From assembly GCA_050248955.1 (NCBI GenBank), contig JBFWRK010000005.1:62001-126000 (forward strand): a stretch of 64,000 nt of DNA, read 5' to 3'. This document shows, one piece after another, positions 38,501 through 47,199 of the stretch (positions are counted from its first letter, which is position 1; each line of letters begins with the position of its first letter). Origin of the DNA: JBFWRK01 sp050248955. GTDB taxonomy: Bacteria; Actinomycetota; Acidimicrobiia; Acidimicrobiales; Ilumatobacteraceae. The notes under the pieces were generated by a model. It did not search any database. It was not told where the DNA came from and was given only the letters and a program-made list of their open reading frames with translations. The position numbers and the translations under genes were made by a program.

Positions 38501-41500
38501 GGTCGGGTCCGCCGACTCCAGCGTCGTCGTCCACCTCGGCTCGAACGGCAACCGGATCGAGGGCAACGACCTCGACGAGGGAGAGGCCGGCATCATCGTC
38601 GAGGAGTCGACGGGCAACGAGCTCATCGGCAACGTCGCACACGGCATGGGCGACTCCGGCATCGTCCTCGAGGCGGCCAGCGGGACGCTCGTGCGTGGGA
38701 ATGACGTCCGGTTCAACAGCGGCGGCATCCAGGTCGAGAGCTCGACCGACAACCGGATCGAGTCCAACAACGCGAGCGAGAGCGGTGGCACCGGCATCGA
38801 GGTCGGTGACGGCTCGATCCGCAACGTGTTCGTGCTCAACGTCGCCAGCGCCAACGGGGCCGGCGGCATCTCGATCGAGACGTTCGCCGCGCCGGGCGCC
38901 GGCAACCTCATCGACGGCAACACGGCGAACGACAACACCGGCGTCGGCATCTCGGTGGGCGACGTGGGCCACATGATCGTCGGCAACCAGGCGCACCACA
39001 ACGAGAGCTGGGGCATCTACGCCGCCGACGGCACCGTCGCCGGCATCAACATCGACGGTGGCGGCAACTTCGCGACGGGGAACACCGGCGGGAACGTCGA
39101 TCCCCTGACGCTCCTCCCGATGCAGTGCCACAACGTCGTTTGCGACGGCGGCGCGCCCGCTTCGGGCGACGTGCTGGCGCCGACGACCGCGATCTCCGCG
39201 GCACCGGTCAGCCCGACGCTCCTGCCCTCAGCGACCTTCCGCTTCACCGGATCGGACAATGCCAGCTCGGTGACGTTCCAGTGCCGTCTCGACAGCACCG
39301 ACGCGTCCGACTTCGCACCGTGCACGAGCCCGCACGTGGTCAGCGGCCTGAGCATCGGCTCGCACACGTTCGAGGTGCGGGCGATCGACTTCTCGGGCAA
39401 CATCGACCAGACGCCCGCGAGTCACACATGGACGATCGACCCGCCCGCTCCGGGAGTGCCGCCGGAGACGACCATTGATTCGGCGCCGGACGCGACGACC
39501 GTCTCGACGGCCGCCACGTTCACCTTCTCGTCGAACGAACCAGGTGTCACGTTCGAGTGCGGGCTCGACGGTGCCGCCTTCGTCTCGTGCACCTCGCCCG
39601 TCGCCTACACCGGCCTCGCCGTCGGCGCCCACACCTTCGACGTGCGCGCCGTGGATGCCGAACTCAACGTCGATGCGACGCCGGCCGCGTTCGCGTGGAC
39701 CGTCTCGGCTCCGGCCGCACCGGGTGCGGTCAGCTGCGGCCAGGTGATCACGACCAGCCGGCTCGTCACGAACGACCTGCTCGACTGCCAGGGCAACGGG
39801 CTCATCGTCGGGGCGCACGGGATCACGCTCGATCTCGGTGGGCACACGATCGACGGCACCGGCCTCGGCATCGGCATCGTGAACAACGGCTTCGACTCTG
39901 TCACGATCACGAACGGGATCGTGCAGGAGTTCGACGTCGGTGTGCAGCTCAACGACGGGACGTCGCTGAACGTGGTGTCGGACCTGACGTTGCAGCTGAA
40001 CCAGGAGGCGGGGATCCAGCTCCTCGACGCCGACAGCGGCGGGAACGGCAACACGATCCGCAGCAACACGCTGATCGAGAACCGGCTGGGCATCTGGCTC
40101 ACCGACGGCACGCAGAACGCTGTCGTGCGCGCCAACTCCGTGACCGGCGCCTCGGGTGACGCGATCCGCGTCGAGGGCTCGAGCAGCAACCTGATCGAGG
40201 GCAACGTCCTCAATGGGCCGAGCGGCGCCGGCGTGGCGCTCGCCGGCGGCACGAGCAACCGGGTGACGGGCAACACGATCTCCGGCAGCTCCGGCCCCGG
40301 CATCGCCGTCGGCGAGACCGATCTGCCTTCCAACGACAACGTCGTCGAGGCGAACACGATCACCGCCGCCAGTGGCGCCGGCATCGAGATCCTCGGATCA
40401 TCGGGTAACGACGTGATCGGCAACACGGCCCACCAGGGCGGCGGGAGCGGCATCGCCCTCGAGCTGGCCACGTTCACCCTCGTGCGGGCCAACGACGTCA
40501 GCGGGAACGCGGGCGGCATCGAGCTCAACGGCTCGAGCGACAACCTCATCGAGGGGAACAACGCGGGCGGCTCGAACGGTACGGGCATCTCGCTCGAGGG
40601 AGGCTCGTTCCGGAACGTCATCGTGTTCAACAGCGCGAGCGGCAACTCGGGCGAGGGCATCTACGTCAACGACTCGATCGACGCTGCCAACGGCAACGTG
40701 ATCGACAACAACATCGCCAGCAGCAACAGCGGTGTCGGGATCAGCGTCAACGGCGCCGGTCACACCATCGTCGGCAACACGGTCAACTTCAACGACGGCT
40801 GGGGCATCCTCGCCAGCCCTGGGAACATCGACGGCGGGAGCAACGAGGCGACCGGCAACGCGGAGCCTGCGCAGTGCTCGGGTGTCGTGTGCACCATCGG
40901 TGTCGCACCCGGTGCGCCGGACACGTCGATCGTCGACAAGCCGGCGAATCCGAGCAGCAGCCAGAACGCGCTGTTCACCTTCATCGGCACCGATGACACG
41001 ACGTCGCTGTTCGACCTCGGTTTCCAGTGCCGCCTGGACAGCAGCGACGAGCTCGACTGGATCGACTGCGAGAACACGCACGAGATCTTCGGGCTCACCC
41101 CCGGCTCGCACACCTTCGAGGTGCGCGCCGTCGACCTCAACGAGCAGGTCGACCCGACGCCGGCGACGTACACGTGGACGTACGTCGCGCTACCCGTCGG
41201 CGTCGCGCCCGACACGTTCATCGACCTGGCGCCACCGCTCGAGTCGCCGCTCCTCGAGGGCGTCTTCACGTTCTCGTCGAACGAACCGGACGTCACCTTC
41301 GAGTGCTCGCTCGACACGGGCTCGTTCGATGCCTGCGAGTTCGCGTTCGAGTTCGCCTTCGAGGACTTCGAGGTCGGCCAGCACACGTTCCGTGTGCGGG
41401 CGACGGACTTCGAGGGCAACACCGATGCCACCCCGGCCACGTACACGTGGACGATCGGCGGCATCGTCACCACGATCACGTCCGGCCCGGCGTTCGAGCC

Positions 41501-44500
41501 ACCCGCCGAGCCGGGTGAGCCGGCGGCCGGCGGCGAGACCGCAGCGACCACGGCGGTCATCGAGTTCGAGGCCAACGTCGCCGACGCGACGTTCATCTGC
41601 TCGCTCGACCTCGGACCCTTCACCGCCTGCACCTCGCCGGTCGCCTACTCCGACCTCGCCGTCGGCGAGCACCTGTTCCGGGTGCTCGCCACCGATCCCG
41701 AGTCCGAGGCCACGCAGCTCGAGGTGACGGAGTACGAGTGGACGGTGATCCCCGGCGAGGACACGACGCCGCCGACCACGGCGATCCTCTCGGCGCCGTC
41801 GAGCGGCACGAGCGACACGGTGTTCACCTTCAGCGGTACCGACAACCAGACGCAACCGCTGGCCCTCACGTTCGAGTGCCGGTTGGACAGCACGAGCGAG
41901 CTCGACTGGTTCGAGTGCCTGAGCCCGCTCAACCTCCTGGAGACGTTCCCGGACCTGGCGCCCGGCCCGCACACGTTCGAGGTCCGCGCCAACGACAACG
42001 CGGAGCCGCTCGATCCGAACTCGACGTTCGAGGGCAACGTCGATCCGACACCCGCTGCCCACACCTGGACGTCCGTGGCCGACGCCACGGGACCGACCAC
42101 GACGTTGCTGACCACCCCGCCGGCAACGACCATCGATCCCGACGTCGTGTTCACGTTCGCCGGCACCGACAACGCCACGCCGGAGCTGTTGCTCGTGTTC
42201 GAGTGCTCGGTCGACGGTCTGGCGTTCGAGCCGTGCGATTCGCCGGCCAGCGTGCAGGGCCTCGAGCCGGGGGCGCACACCTTCGCGGTGCGCGCCGTCG
42301 ATCTCGCCGGCAACCCTGACCCGTCAGCGGCGCAGTTCTCCTGGACGCTCATCGGAGCGCCGACGACGACGATCTCTGCCACGCCGGCGAGCCCGAGCGC
42401 GAGCCAAGAGGCGACCTTCGCCTTCGCGGCCGACCAGGCCGGCTCGACGTTCACGTGCTCGATCGATGGCGGCGACCTGCTGCCGTGCACGTCGCCCGTC
42501 ACGTACGAGGGCCTCGCGAACGGCGAGCACACCTTCGAGGTCGTCGCGACGAACCCGTCCGGGCTCGTCGAGGATCCGCCGGCCGCGTTCACCTGGACGG
42601 TGGCAGGCGCTGCTGACACGACGCCACCGACGACGACGATCACAGCGGCACCGGCATTGGTGATCCTCGTCGGCGAGACGGCGTCCACGTTCATCTCGAA
42701 CGAGGTCGGTGCGACGTTCTCCTGCTCGTTGGACGGCGCTGCGCTCCAGGCTTGCACCTCCCCCTACGAGCTGTCGGGTCTGCTCGACGGCGAGCACACG
42801 TTCGCCGTCCATGCTGTCGACGCCGCAGGCAACGCCGACCCGACTCCGGCGACGCACACCTGGACCGTGGACCTGCCACCGGTGGCGGAGATCCTCTCCG
42901 GCCCGGTGGAGACCACCGAGAGCACCACGGCGACGTTCACGTTCGCGGTGAACGAGACGGTCGCGGGGTACGAGTGCTTCCTCGACGGCGTCACGGCGCC
43001 GTGCACCTCGCCGGTCTCCTACACGGGCCTGTCCCTCGGCAACCACATCTTCGCCGTCCGGGGTGTCGACGACACGCCGAGCAACCCAGCGGCCTTCGAG
43101 GACCACGAGTGGACGATCGTGGCGCCCGCGGCCCCGGCGACGACGTTCGTCGCCGGCCCGGCGGCGCTGACGATCGAGACTGCGGCGACGTTCACCTTCA
43201 CGGGGACCGACAACGTGACGCCGGCGAACGAGCTCACCTTCGACTGCTCGCTCGACGGCGCACCGTTCACCGCCTGCTCGTCGCCGCACGAGCTGACCGG
43301 TCTGGCCCAGGGGTTCCACACCCTGCACGTGCGGGCCGTGGACGCCAGCGCCACGCCGGACCCGACGCCTGCGATCTACTCGTGGACGGTCTCGACCCCG
43401 GACACCACCGCGCCGGCGAGCACGATCGTCGCCGGCCCGCCGGTGTCCACGACGAGCACCGAGGCGACGTTCGGGTTCAGTGTCAACGAGCCCGGCTCGA
43501 CGTTCGAGTGCGCGCTCGACGCTGCGGCCTTCGCCTCGTGCGCGCCGCCCGTCACGCTGACCGGCCTCGCCGTCGGTCCGCACACGTTCGCCGTGCGAGC
43601 CACGGACACCGCCGGGAACGTCGAGACGTCGCCCGCCGTGCACGCGTGGACCGTCGTGCTCGACACGACGCCGCCCGACACCGTCATCGTCTCCGGGCCG
43701 CTCGGCGACAACGCTTCAGTCGACGTCGTGATCGACTTCGCCGGGAGCGACGACACCGATCCGGCACCGGACCTCGCGTTCGAGTGCTCCCTCGACGGAG
43801 CGCCGTTCGAGGCGTGCGATCCGCCGCTGCAGATCCAAGGGCTCACGCTCGGGAACCACAGCTTCGCGGTCCGCGCCATCGATGCGGCGCTCAACGTGGA
43901 TCCGACCCCGGCGACCCGCACATGGACGACCGTCGACCTCGCGGCACCCGAGACCAGCATCGACTCCGGGCCGGCTTCTCCGACGGAGGCGACGACCGCG
44001 AGCTTCACGTTCTCGGCCGACGAGCCCGGTGCCACCTTCGAGTGTTCGCTCGACGGGGCGTCGTTCACCGCCTGCACGACACCGCACGCCATCACGGGTC
44101 TGAGCGTCGGAGAGCACAACCTCCGGGTGCGGGCACGGGATGCGTCCGGCAACGCCGATGCGACGCCCGACGTCCACACCTGGACGGTCGTCGCGCCGAC
44201 GCCACCGCAGACGACGGTCGTCTCCGGTCCCGCGACGCCGACCGAGAGCGCGGACGCGATCTTCACGTTCTCGTCCGACCAGCCCGGCGTCACCTTCGAG
44301 TGCTCGCTCGACGGCGCGGCCTTCGCCGAGTGCGAGTCGCCGCACGAACTGAGCGGTCTCGCGGCGGGAACGCACGTGCTGTCGGTTCGCGCCGTCAACC
44401 CGGCTGACCTCGTCGATCCGACACCGGCCACGTACACGTGGACGATCGGCGACCTGACCCCGCCGCAGACGGTGATCGACGCTGGCCCAACGGCATCGAC

Positions 44501-46076
44501 GACCAGCACGACGGCGTCGTTCACCTTCTCGGCCAGCGAGGCGGGGTCGACCTTCGCGTGCTCGCTCGACGGAGCGGCCTTCGGACCGTGCACGTCGCCG
44601 GCGAACCTGACCGGGCTGGCCGTGGCATCGCACACCTTCGCGGTGCGGGCCGTCGACGCCGCCGGCAACGCCGATCCGTCGCCGGCGACCTTCGCCTGGA
44701 CGGTGACGGCGCCGACGCCGACCTGCGCCACGACGACGACGACGCTCATCACCAATGCCGACGCCTGGATCGAGCAGAACAGCCCATCCAGCAACAAGGG
44801 CAGCGATTCCAACCTGAAGGTGAAGGCGCAGGGGGCGAGCGACAACTTCCGGAGCCTCGTGCGGTTCGCGTTGCCGAGCCTGCCGGCCGGGTGCGCCGTC
44901 CAGACGGCCACGCTCCGGCTCAACGCCTCCGGCTCGACGTCGGGCCGCACCATCCAGGCGATCCGGTTGGCCGGGACCTGGACCGAGAACGGTGTCAACT
45001 GGGGCAACCAGCCCGCGACCGACGGTCCGCCGGCCACGACGACGTCGGGCAACGGCTGGAGGCAGTGGACGGTGACGACCCAGGTGCAGGCGATGTACGA
45101 CAACGTCGCCCCGCACGGGTTCCTGATCCGGGACGCCAGCGAAGGCGGCGGTGGTGCGGAGCAGAGCTTCCGCAGCCGCGAGGGTGGCAACAGCACTCGG
45201 CCCCAGCTGATCCTCGCCATCGGGCCGGCTGCCGCGCCGCTGCTCCCGCCGCCCCCGCCCCCGCCGCCCCCGCCGCCGCCTCCGCCGGCACCGGACACGA
45301 CACCGCCGGACACCTCGATCACCGCCCAGCCGGCGAACCCGGCGAGCGACGGATCGGCGAGCTTCACGTACACCGGCACGGATGACGTGACGTCGGCAGC
45401 GGCGCTCACCTACGAGTGCCGGCTCGACGGCGGTGCCTACGCGGCATGCACGACACCCACGGCGTACACGGGGCTGGCGGCCGGCGCTCACACCTTCGAG
45501 GTGCGGGCGAAGGATGCCGCCGGCAACCTCGACCCGACACCCGCCACGTACACGTGGACCGTGAACGCTCCGGGCTGCGCAGCCGGCTCCGTGACGGTCG
45601 GATCGGCGGCGGACAGCTGGGTGCTGCAGTCCTCGGCGTCCAGCAACTACGCCTCGGACTCCGTCGCCAAGGTCGTGTCCAAGTCCGGCGACAATGCCCG
45701 CGCCATGTTCCGCTTCGAGCTGCCGCCGATCCCCGTCGGGTGCCAGGTCACCGGTGCGCAGCTGCGGCTCTTCGCAGGGTCGTCGAACAACGGGCGCACG
45801 CTCCAGGCGCTGCAGATCGCGGCACCCTGGACCGAGACCGGCGTGACGTGGGGCAACCAACCGGCGACCACGGGCACCGCGGCGACGGTGGCGTCCGGCT
45901 CCGGTTGGCGGAACTGGACGGTCACCGCACAGATCCTCGCCATGTACGCCCCTGGAGCCAACCACGGGTTCCTGATCCGCGACGCATCCGAGGGCAACGG
46001 CGGGGTCGAGCAGCAGCTCCACACGAGGGAGAAGTCGCCGGACAACCCGCCGCAACTGGTCGTCACGTTCGGCTGA
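32550..46076 (+). CDS. Giant secreted mosaic protein: CSLREA, beta-helix, Ig-like and DNRLRE domains
   Basis: A 4508-residue exported protein. Order of parts (approximate residues): signal peptide to 55; CSLREA-type motif at 76-95 (CSLRAAIQEANA); right-handed beta-helix 1 (117-664, many GGGI/GGGV turns); two Ig-like repeats (671-881); DNRLRE 1 (882-1056); poly-Pro; beta-helix 2 of NosD type (1072-1476); three Ig-like repeats (1489-1797); beta-helix 3 (1799-2201); two repeats (2209-2389); beta-helix 4 (2391-2784); fourteen repeats (2789-4054); DNRLRE 2 (4057-4226); poly-Pro; one repeat (4250-4342); DNRLRE 3 to the end. Ig-like units share TFECSLDGAxFxxCTSP and HTFEVRAVDxAGNxDPTP. There is no LPXTG, C-terminal helix or RTX motif, so the means of attachment is unknown. 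ATG 32550 follows GGGAGGG; GTG 32544 is possible. An adhesin or surface-fibre role is inferred. Confidence 0.93.
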   Translation: MKGECFGATRQRIPAGSFIRVRHGGRHRAVRIIVGMALVAPTAFGLVPIEAASAATTLTVATTIDAPDTNPGDGTCSTGAGVCSLRAAIQEANALAGPDTIQVPAGVYQLTLFGAAEDLSATGDLDITGPLSLVGAGAGSTIIDGAGNDRVLHVTETAGGVSISGVTFRGGATEEDGGGIYSVTSGTLTLDGVTVSGNTSASDGGGIHIASGNLQVQGSTISGNTGRNGGGVYNGGGLSLVGVPSQVTLTSSTLADNVAVEGGGGGVWSDHEGVLTLADVTVTGNSANDMGGGVSVVSRSRLTMTGGTVSGNSSHGDGGGVSTATERAVTISGTAFTGNLAGVAVEGGAGAANGGALASGGMGVVEISGATFEGNSASGEGGGIYLDNNGSVTISNTAVRNNHAGAGGGGIQNAAARVTFTGLTITGNRADLDGGGIESQGSGQFTIIDTTISGNIAENGGGFANAADGATRIERTLIWDNRAIVGLNDDSGLGGGVYSLGDANASYENVTIAGNFAQVRGGGFYVDADAGVRISSSTIAGNSSPVASGLGGEIGSINFPVQPSAGVILRNSIVAGNLLGPNCSFAIGSEGGNLQGDTSCGFIGLNDRTIANPGLDAVADNGGSAMTMAIQSQSLALDGGVGPCPATDQRGVARPQNGTCDSGAFESEGPFPAPDAEPPDTQYLTGPTQDTEATSIFTFTGSDNATPAELLLFECRLIETEIGEPPEPPDPTAPPAPELAWLGCQNPWQVKLIEDGLFTFEVRAIDRAGNVDPTPAVHSFGGTIDVTPPQTFFLETPPNPSYSNSATFTFGVTDDQTPPQFMEVECRIDTNEPEAWLECTNPTVFTNLTVGTHTVEARAADGADNIDPSPAVYTWTVAPPLDCDLANITLTPSADVYVDQISPAENFVVNPQLVVRSADLAGNARTLIRFPLANDAPDCTLQSATLRMYAGSSDAGRTLQAIPLAAAWVENQATWTNQPATTGGPVTTTSGDGYREWNVTSQVAAMLSGSLPNNGWLIRDATEDDVEGGEHAFLSRETPQDPPEVTLPQLILRFDESGTPPPPPPAPGDPGNVVCGQVLTESIVLQNDLIGCLGEGLVIGAPDIVVDLNGHTISSGALLEPGEEDGLLAGIRNSGHANVVIKNGTVLNFGFGVRLLAGARYNVVEGMTLRGNVNAGVELLDADDGRHGNIVRNNTFALNGDGVALFSGSEGSTIIGNTFSGNLGRAIYSFDSSNNRFEGNTVSGLTNDPLLDSDGGIFLEGSSDNVVIGNTISDAGDAGLLVSAGSHRNRLEGNTIFRTSDSSISVADSDGTQIIDNTAHASGGAGIALSNAHDGVITGNDVRFNPGGVQLAGSDDNLVEDNDATASQADGITVEGGLGNVIRDNLANDTGATGIAVEGEAFDALGNPVLGNVIEGNTANGNLGDGISVSSGGHEVTANAAFNNAAFGISAGEFVVDGGGNTASGNGEPEQCVGVVCTPGPGAPPVAPDLTAPDTQILTTPLNGGSTFDAHQFTFTGSDNVAPATALRFECRLDAPPDPPAEPPEPPEPGEPPDPVQPPDSETWLDCGSPIIYNLLPSGTHTFEVRAIDPFDNVDLTPAVHTWDVVAGPPGADASAPTTTIAEAPADPSTSTSATFAFRGSDNSTPGPNLTFECSLDGASFVACTSPLTYTGLGLGEHTFEVRATDVQGNTDATPAAHTWTVEAPPLDVTAPDTFIDSAPDGTTVLTDATFTFSTDEDDATFECALDGAAFAPCTSPASYTSLGVGTHTFAVRAVDDDDNTDPTPASHTWTVGPPPVGANVSCGQVITQSTRLTNDLLECTGDGLVIGANGITLDLDGHTIGGTSLGFGVLNNGFDSVTITNGTIQEFDAGVQLGNGTANNIVSALTLQLNELAGIQLTNADESGQGNIVRGNIVAGNGGGIALLSGTQHALVHDNTLSGSSGESISVVSSSANRIADNLISGSSDVSIMLEAASSNTVVGNAVVGSADSSVVVHLGSNGNRIEGNDLDEGEAGIIVEESTGNELIGNVAHGMGDSGIVLEAASGTLVRGNDVRFNSGGIQVESSTDNRIESNNASESGGTGIEVGDGSIRNVFVLNVASANGAGGISIETFAAPGAGNLIDGNTANDNTGVGISVGDVGHMIVGNQAHHNESWGIYAADGTVAGINIDGGGNFATGNTGGNVDPLTLLPMQCHNVVCDGGAPASGDVLAPTTAISAAPVSPTLLPSATFRFTGSDNASSVTFQCRLDSTDASDFAPCTSPHVVSGLSIGSHTFEVRAIDFSGNIDQTPASHTWTIDPPAPGVPPETTIDSAPDATTVSTAATFTFSSNEPGVTFECGLDGAAFVSCTSPVAYTGLAVGAHTFDVRAVDAELNVDATPAAFAWTVSAPAAPGAVSCGQVITTSRLVTNDLLDCQGNGLIVGAHGITLDLGGHTIDGTGLGIGIVNNGFDSVTITNGIVQEFDVGVQLNDGTSLNVVSDLTLQLNQEAGIQLLDADSGGNGNTIRSNTLIENRLGIWLTDGTQNAVVRANSVTGASGDAIRVEGSSSNLIEGNVLNGPSGAGVALAGGTSNRVTGNTISGSSGPGIAVGETDLPSNDNVVEANTITAASGAGIEILGSSGNDVIGNTAHQGGGSGIALELATFTLVRANDVSGNAGGIELNGSSDNLIEGNNAGGSNGTGISLEGGSFRNVIVFNSASGNSGEGIYVNDSIDAANGNVIDNNIASSNSGVGISVNGAGHTIVGNTVNFNDGWGILASPGNIDGGSNEATGNAEPAQCSGVVCTIGVAPGAPDTSIVDKPANPSSSQNALFTFIGTDDTTSLFDLGFQCRLDSSDELDWIDCENTHEIFGLTPGSHTFEVRAVDLNEQVDPTPATYTWTYVALPVGVAPDTFIDLAPPLESPLLEGVFTFSSNEPDVTFECSLDTGSFDACEFAFEFAFEDFEVGQHTFRVRATDFEGNTDATPATYTWTIGGIVTTITSGPAFEPPAEPGEPAAGGETAATTAVIEFEANVADATFICSLDLGPFTACTSPVAYSDLAVGEHLFRVLATDPESEATQLEVTEYEWTVIPGEDTTPPTTAILSAPSSGTSDTVFTFSGTDNQTQPLALTFECRLDSTSELDWFECLSPLNLLETFPDLAPGPHTFEVRANDNAEPLDPNSTFEGNVDPTPAAHTWTSVADATGPTTTLLTTPPATTIDPDVVFTFAGTDNATPELLLVFECSVDGLAFEPCDSPASVQGLEPGAHTFAVRAVDLAGNPDPSAAQFSWTLIGAPTTTISATPASPSASQEATFAFAADQAGSTFTCSIDGGDLLPCTSPVTYEGLANGEHTFEVVATNPSGLVEDPPAAFTWTVAGAADTTPPTTTITAAPALVILVGETASTFISNEVGATFSCSLDGAALQACTSPYELSGLLDGEHTFAVHAVDAAGNADPTPATHTWTVDLPPVAEILSGPVETTESTTATFTFAVNETVAGYECFLDGVTAPCTSPVSYTGLSLGNHIFAVRGVDDTPSNPAAFEDHEWTIVAPAAPATTFVAGPAALTIETAATFTFTGTDNVTPANELTFDCSLDGAPFTACSSPHELTGLAQGFHTLHVRAVDASATPDPTPAIYSWTVSTPDTTAPASTIVAGPPVSTTSTEATFGFSVNEPGSTFECALDAAAFASCAPPVTLTGLAVGPHTFAVRATDTAGNVETSPAVHAWTVVLDTTPPDTVIVSGPLGDNASVDVVIDFAGSDDTDPAPDLAFECSLDGAPFEACDPPLQIQGLTLGNHSFAVRAIDAALNVDPTPATRTWTTVDLAAPETSIDSGPASPTEATTASFTFSADEPGATFECSLDGASFTACTTPHAITGLSVGEHNLRVRARDASGNADATPDVHTWTVVAPTPPQTTVVSGPATPTESADAIFTFSSDQPGVTFECSLDGAAFAECESPHELSGLAAGTHVLSVRAVNPADLVDPTPATYTWTIGDLTPPQTVIDAGPTASTTSTTASFTFSASEAGSTFACSLDGAAFGPCTSPANLTGLAVASHTFAVRAVDAAGNADPSPATFAWTVTAPTPTCATTTTTLITNADAWIEQNSPSSNKGSDSNLKVKAQGASDNFRSLVRFALPSLPAGCAVQTATLRLNASGSTSGRTIQAIRLAGTWTENGVNWGNQPATDGPPATTTSGNGWRQWTVTTQVQAMYDNVAPHGFLIRDASEGGGGAEQSFRSREGGNSTRPQLILAIGPAAAPLLPPPPPPPPPPPPPPAPDTTPPDTSITAQPANPASDGSASFTYTGTDDVTSAAALTYECRLDGGAYAACTTPTAYTGLAAGAHTFEVRAKDAAGNLDPTPATYTWTVNAPGCAAGSVTVGSAADSWVLQSSASSNYASDSVAKVVSKSGDNARAMFRFELPPIPVGCQVTGAQLRLFAGSSNNGRTLQALQIAAPWTETGVTWGNQPATTGTAATVASGSGWRNWTVTAQILAMYAPGANHGFLIRDASEGNGGVEQQLHTREKSPDNPPQLVVTFG

Positions 46077-46092
46077 GCGTCGACCGCGCCGG

Positions 46093-46482
46093 TCAGCCGG
46101 CGCGGTCGCTGCACCCCCGAACCGCGGCGAGCACCTCCGCCCACGCAAACGGCTTCGTGAGGTACCGCTTCACGCCGAGCGCCATCGCCGCAGCGCGGTC
46201 ACGGGGATCCGTGCGGGCGGTCACGACGACCGTGGGGACGGCGACGTCCCGGGCGATCATGTCCCGCAGCACGTCGAGCCCGTCGATGTCCGGCAGGCCG
46301 AGATCCAGCACCAGGACACCGATCCGGTCCGCGGCGAGCCGGGTGAGCGCCTCCGTCCCCGTCGTGACCCAGTCCACGGCGAACCCGCTGGCGGTGAGCC
46401 CCTTGATGAAGATCGCTGCGATCCTCGCGTCGTCCTCGACCACGAGGACGGTCGGCGGAGGTGTCGGTGTCCCGTCGGTCAT
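46093..46482 (-). CDS. Stand-alone response-regulator receiver domain
   Basis: A 129-residue single receiver domain without an output domain: acidic pair VVEDD, phospho-acceptor D60 (LVLDLGLPDIDG), T in VVTART and K in YLTKPFAWAEVL. Such lone receivers serve in phosphorelays, as phosphate sinks or as diffusible CheY-like effectors. It lies downstream of the HK3-RR3 operon on the same strand, separated by 51 bp, with a GAGGG SD. It is tail to tail with the giant gene (16 bp gap). Its kinase partner is probably HK3 or another kinase of the region. Confidence 0.87.
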   Translation of the reverse strand: MTDGTPTPPPTVLVVEDDARIAAIFIKGLTASGFAVDWVTTGTEALTRLAADRIGVLVLDLGLPDIDGLDVLRDMIARDVAVPTVVVTARTDPRDRAAAMALGVKRYLTKPFAWAEVLAAVRGCSDRAG

Positions 46483-46533
46483 CGACCCTCGCTGCGCTCG
46501 GCCACGGGCGGATGCTACTGCCGCCCGCCGCGG

Positions 46534-47199
46534 TCACCCTCCGGTCCGCAAGCGGTACCCCATGCCGCGCACGGTCTCGATCGCGTCGCCACCGAGCTTG
46601 CGCCGCAGGTAGCGGATGTACACGTCGACGACGTTGGATCCCGGGTCGAAGTCGTAGCCCCACACGTGGCTGAGCAGCTGCTCGCGGCTCATGACCTGCC
46701 CGGCGTGGTGGATGAGCGTCTCGAGCAGCGCGAACTCACGGGCCGTCAGCTCGACGACCCGATCGCCGAGGGCGGCGCGCCGGGTCCGCAGATCGAGGGT
46801 GATCTCACCCGCCCGAAGCACGGTCGATTCCGCTGGACCTGCATCCTTCAGGCGCACCCTGATCCGCGCCAGGAGCTCTTCGAACCGGAACGGTTTCGTG
46901 ACGTAGTCGTCAGCGCCGCCCTCGAGGCCTGCCACGGTGTCCTCGACGCCGGCCCTGGCGCTCAAGATGATGACCGGCATGCGCTCACCCCGGGCTCGCA
47001 TCCGCCGGAGCACCTCGTGGCCGACGATGCCAGGCAACCCGAGGTCGAGGACCAACAGGTCGAAGCTGTCGTCGCGGGCGAGCGCGAGCGCGTCGATGCC
47101 GTCCGCGACGGCGAGCGTCGTGTAGCCGACCGAGCGAAGGCCCTTCTCGAGGAAGGACACGATGCGCTCCTCGTCCTCGGCGATCAGGATGCGGGTCAC
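46534..47199 (-). CDS. OmpR-family response regulator (RR3)
   Basis: A 221-residue regulator: receiver with D52 (LLVLDLGLPG) and K in YVTKPFRFEELL, and winged-helix DNA-binding domain with LTAREFALLETLIHHAGQVM and ETVRGMGYRL. Its N-terminus (RILIAEDEERIVSFLEKGL) nearly matches RR2, and the winged helices are similar in the recognition segment, so both may bind the same CT(C/T)ATC half-sites. The GTG start overlaps the HK3 TGA by 4 bp (GTGA), showing translational coupling. Confidence 0.93.
   Translation of the reverse strand: MTRILIAEDEERIVSFLEKGLRSVGYTTLAVADGIDALALARDDSFDLLVLDLGLPGIVGHEVLRRMRARGERMPVIILSARAGVEDTVAGLEGGADDYVTKPFRFEELLARIRVRLKDAGPAESTVLRAGEITLDLRTRRAALGDRVVELTAREFALLETLIHHAGQVMSREQLLSHVWGYDFDPGSNVVDVYIRYLRRKLGGDAIETVRGMGYRLRTGG

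Noticed and set aside
43716..46148. 810-codon frame opposite the 3' part of the giant gene
   Set aside because: Arg/Gly-rich shadow of the Ig-like repeats; no start context or domain.
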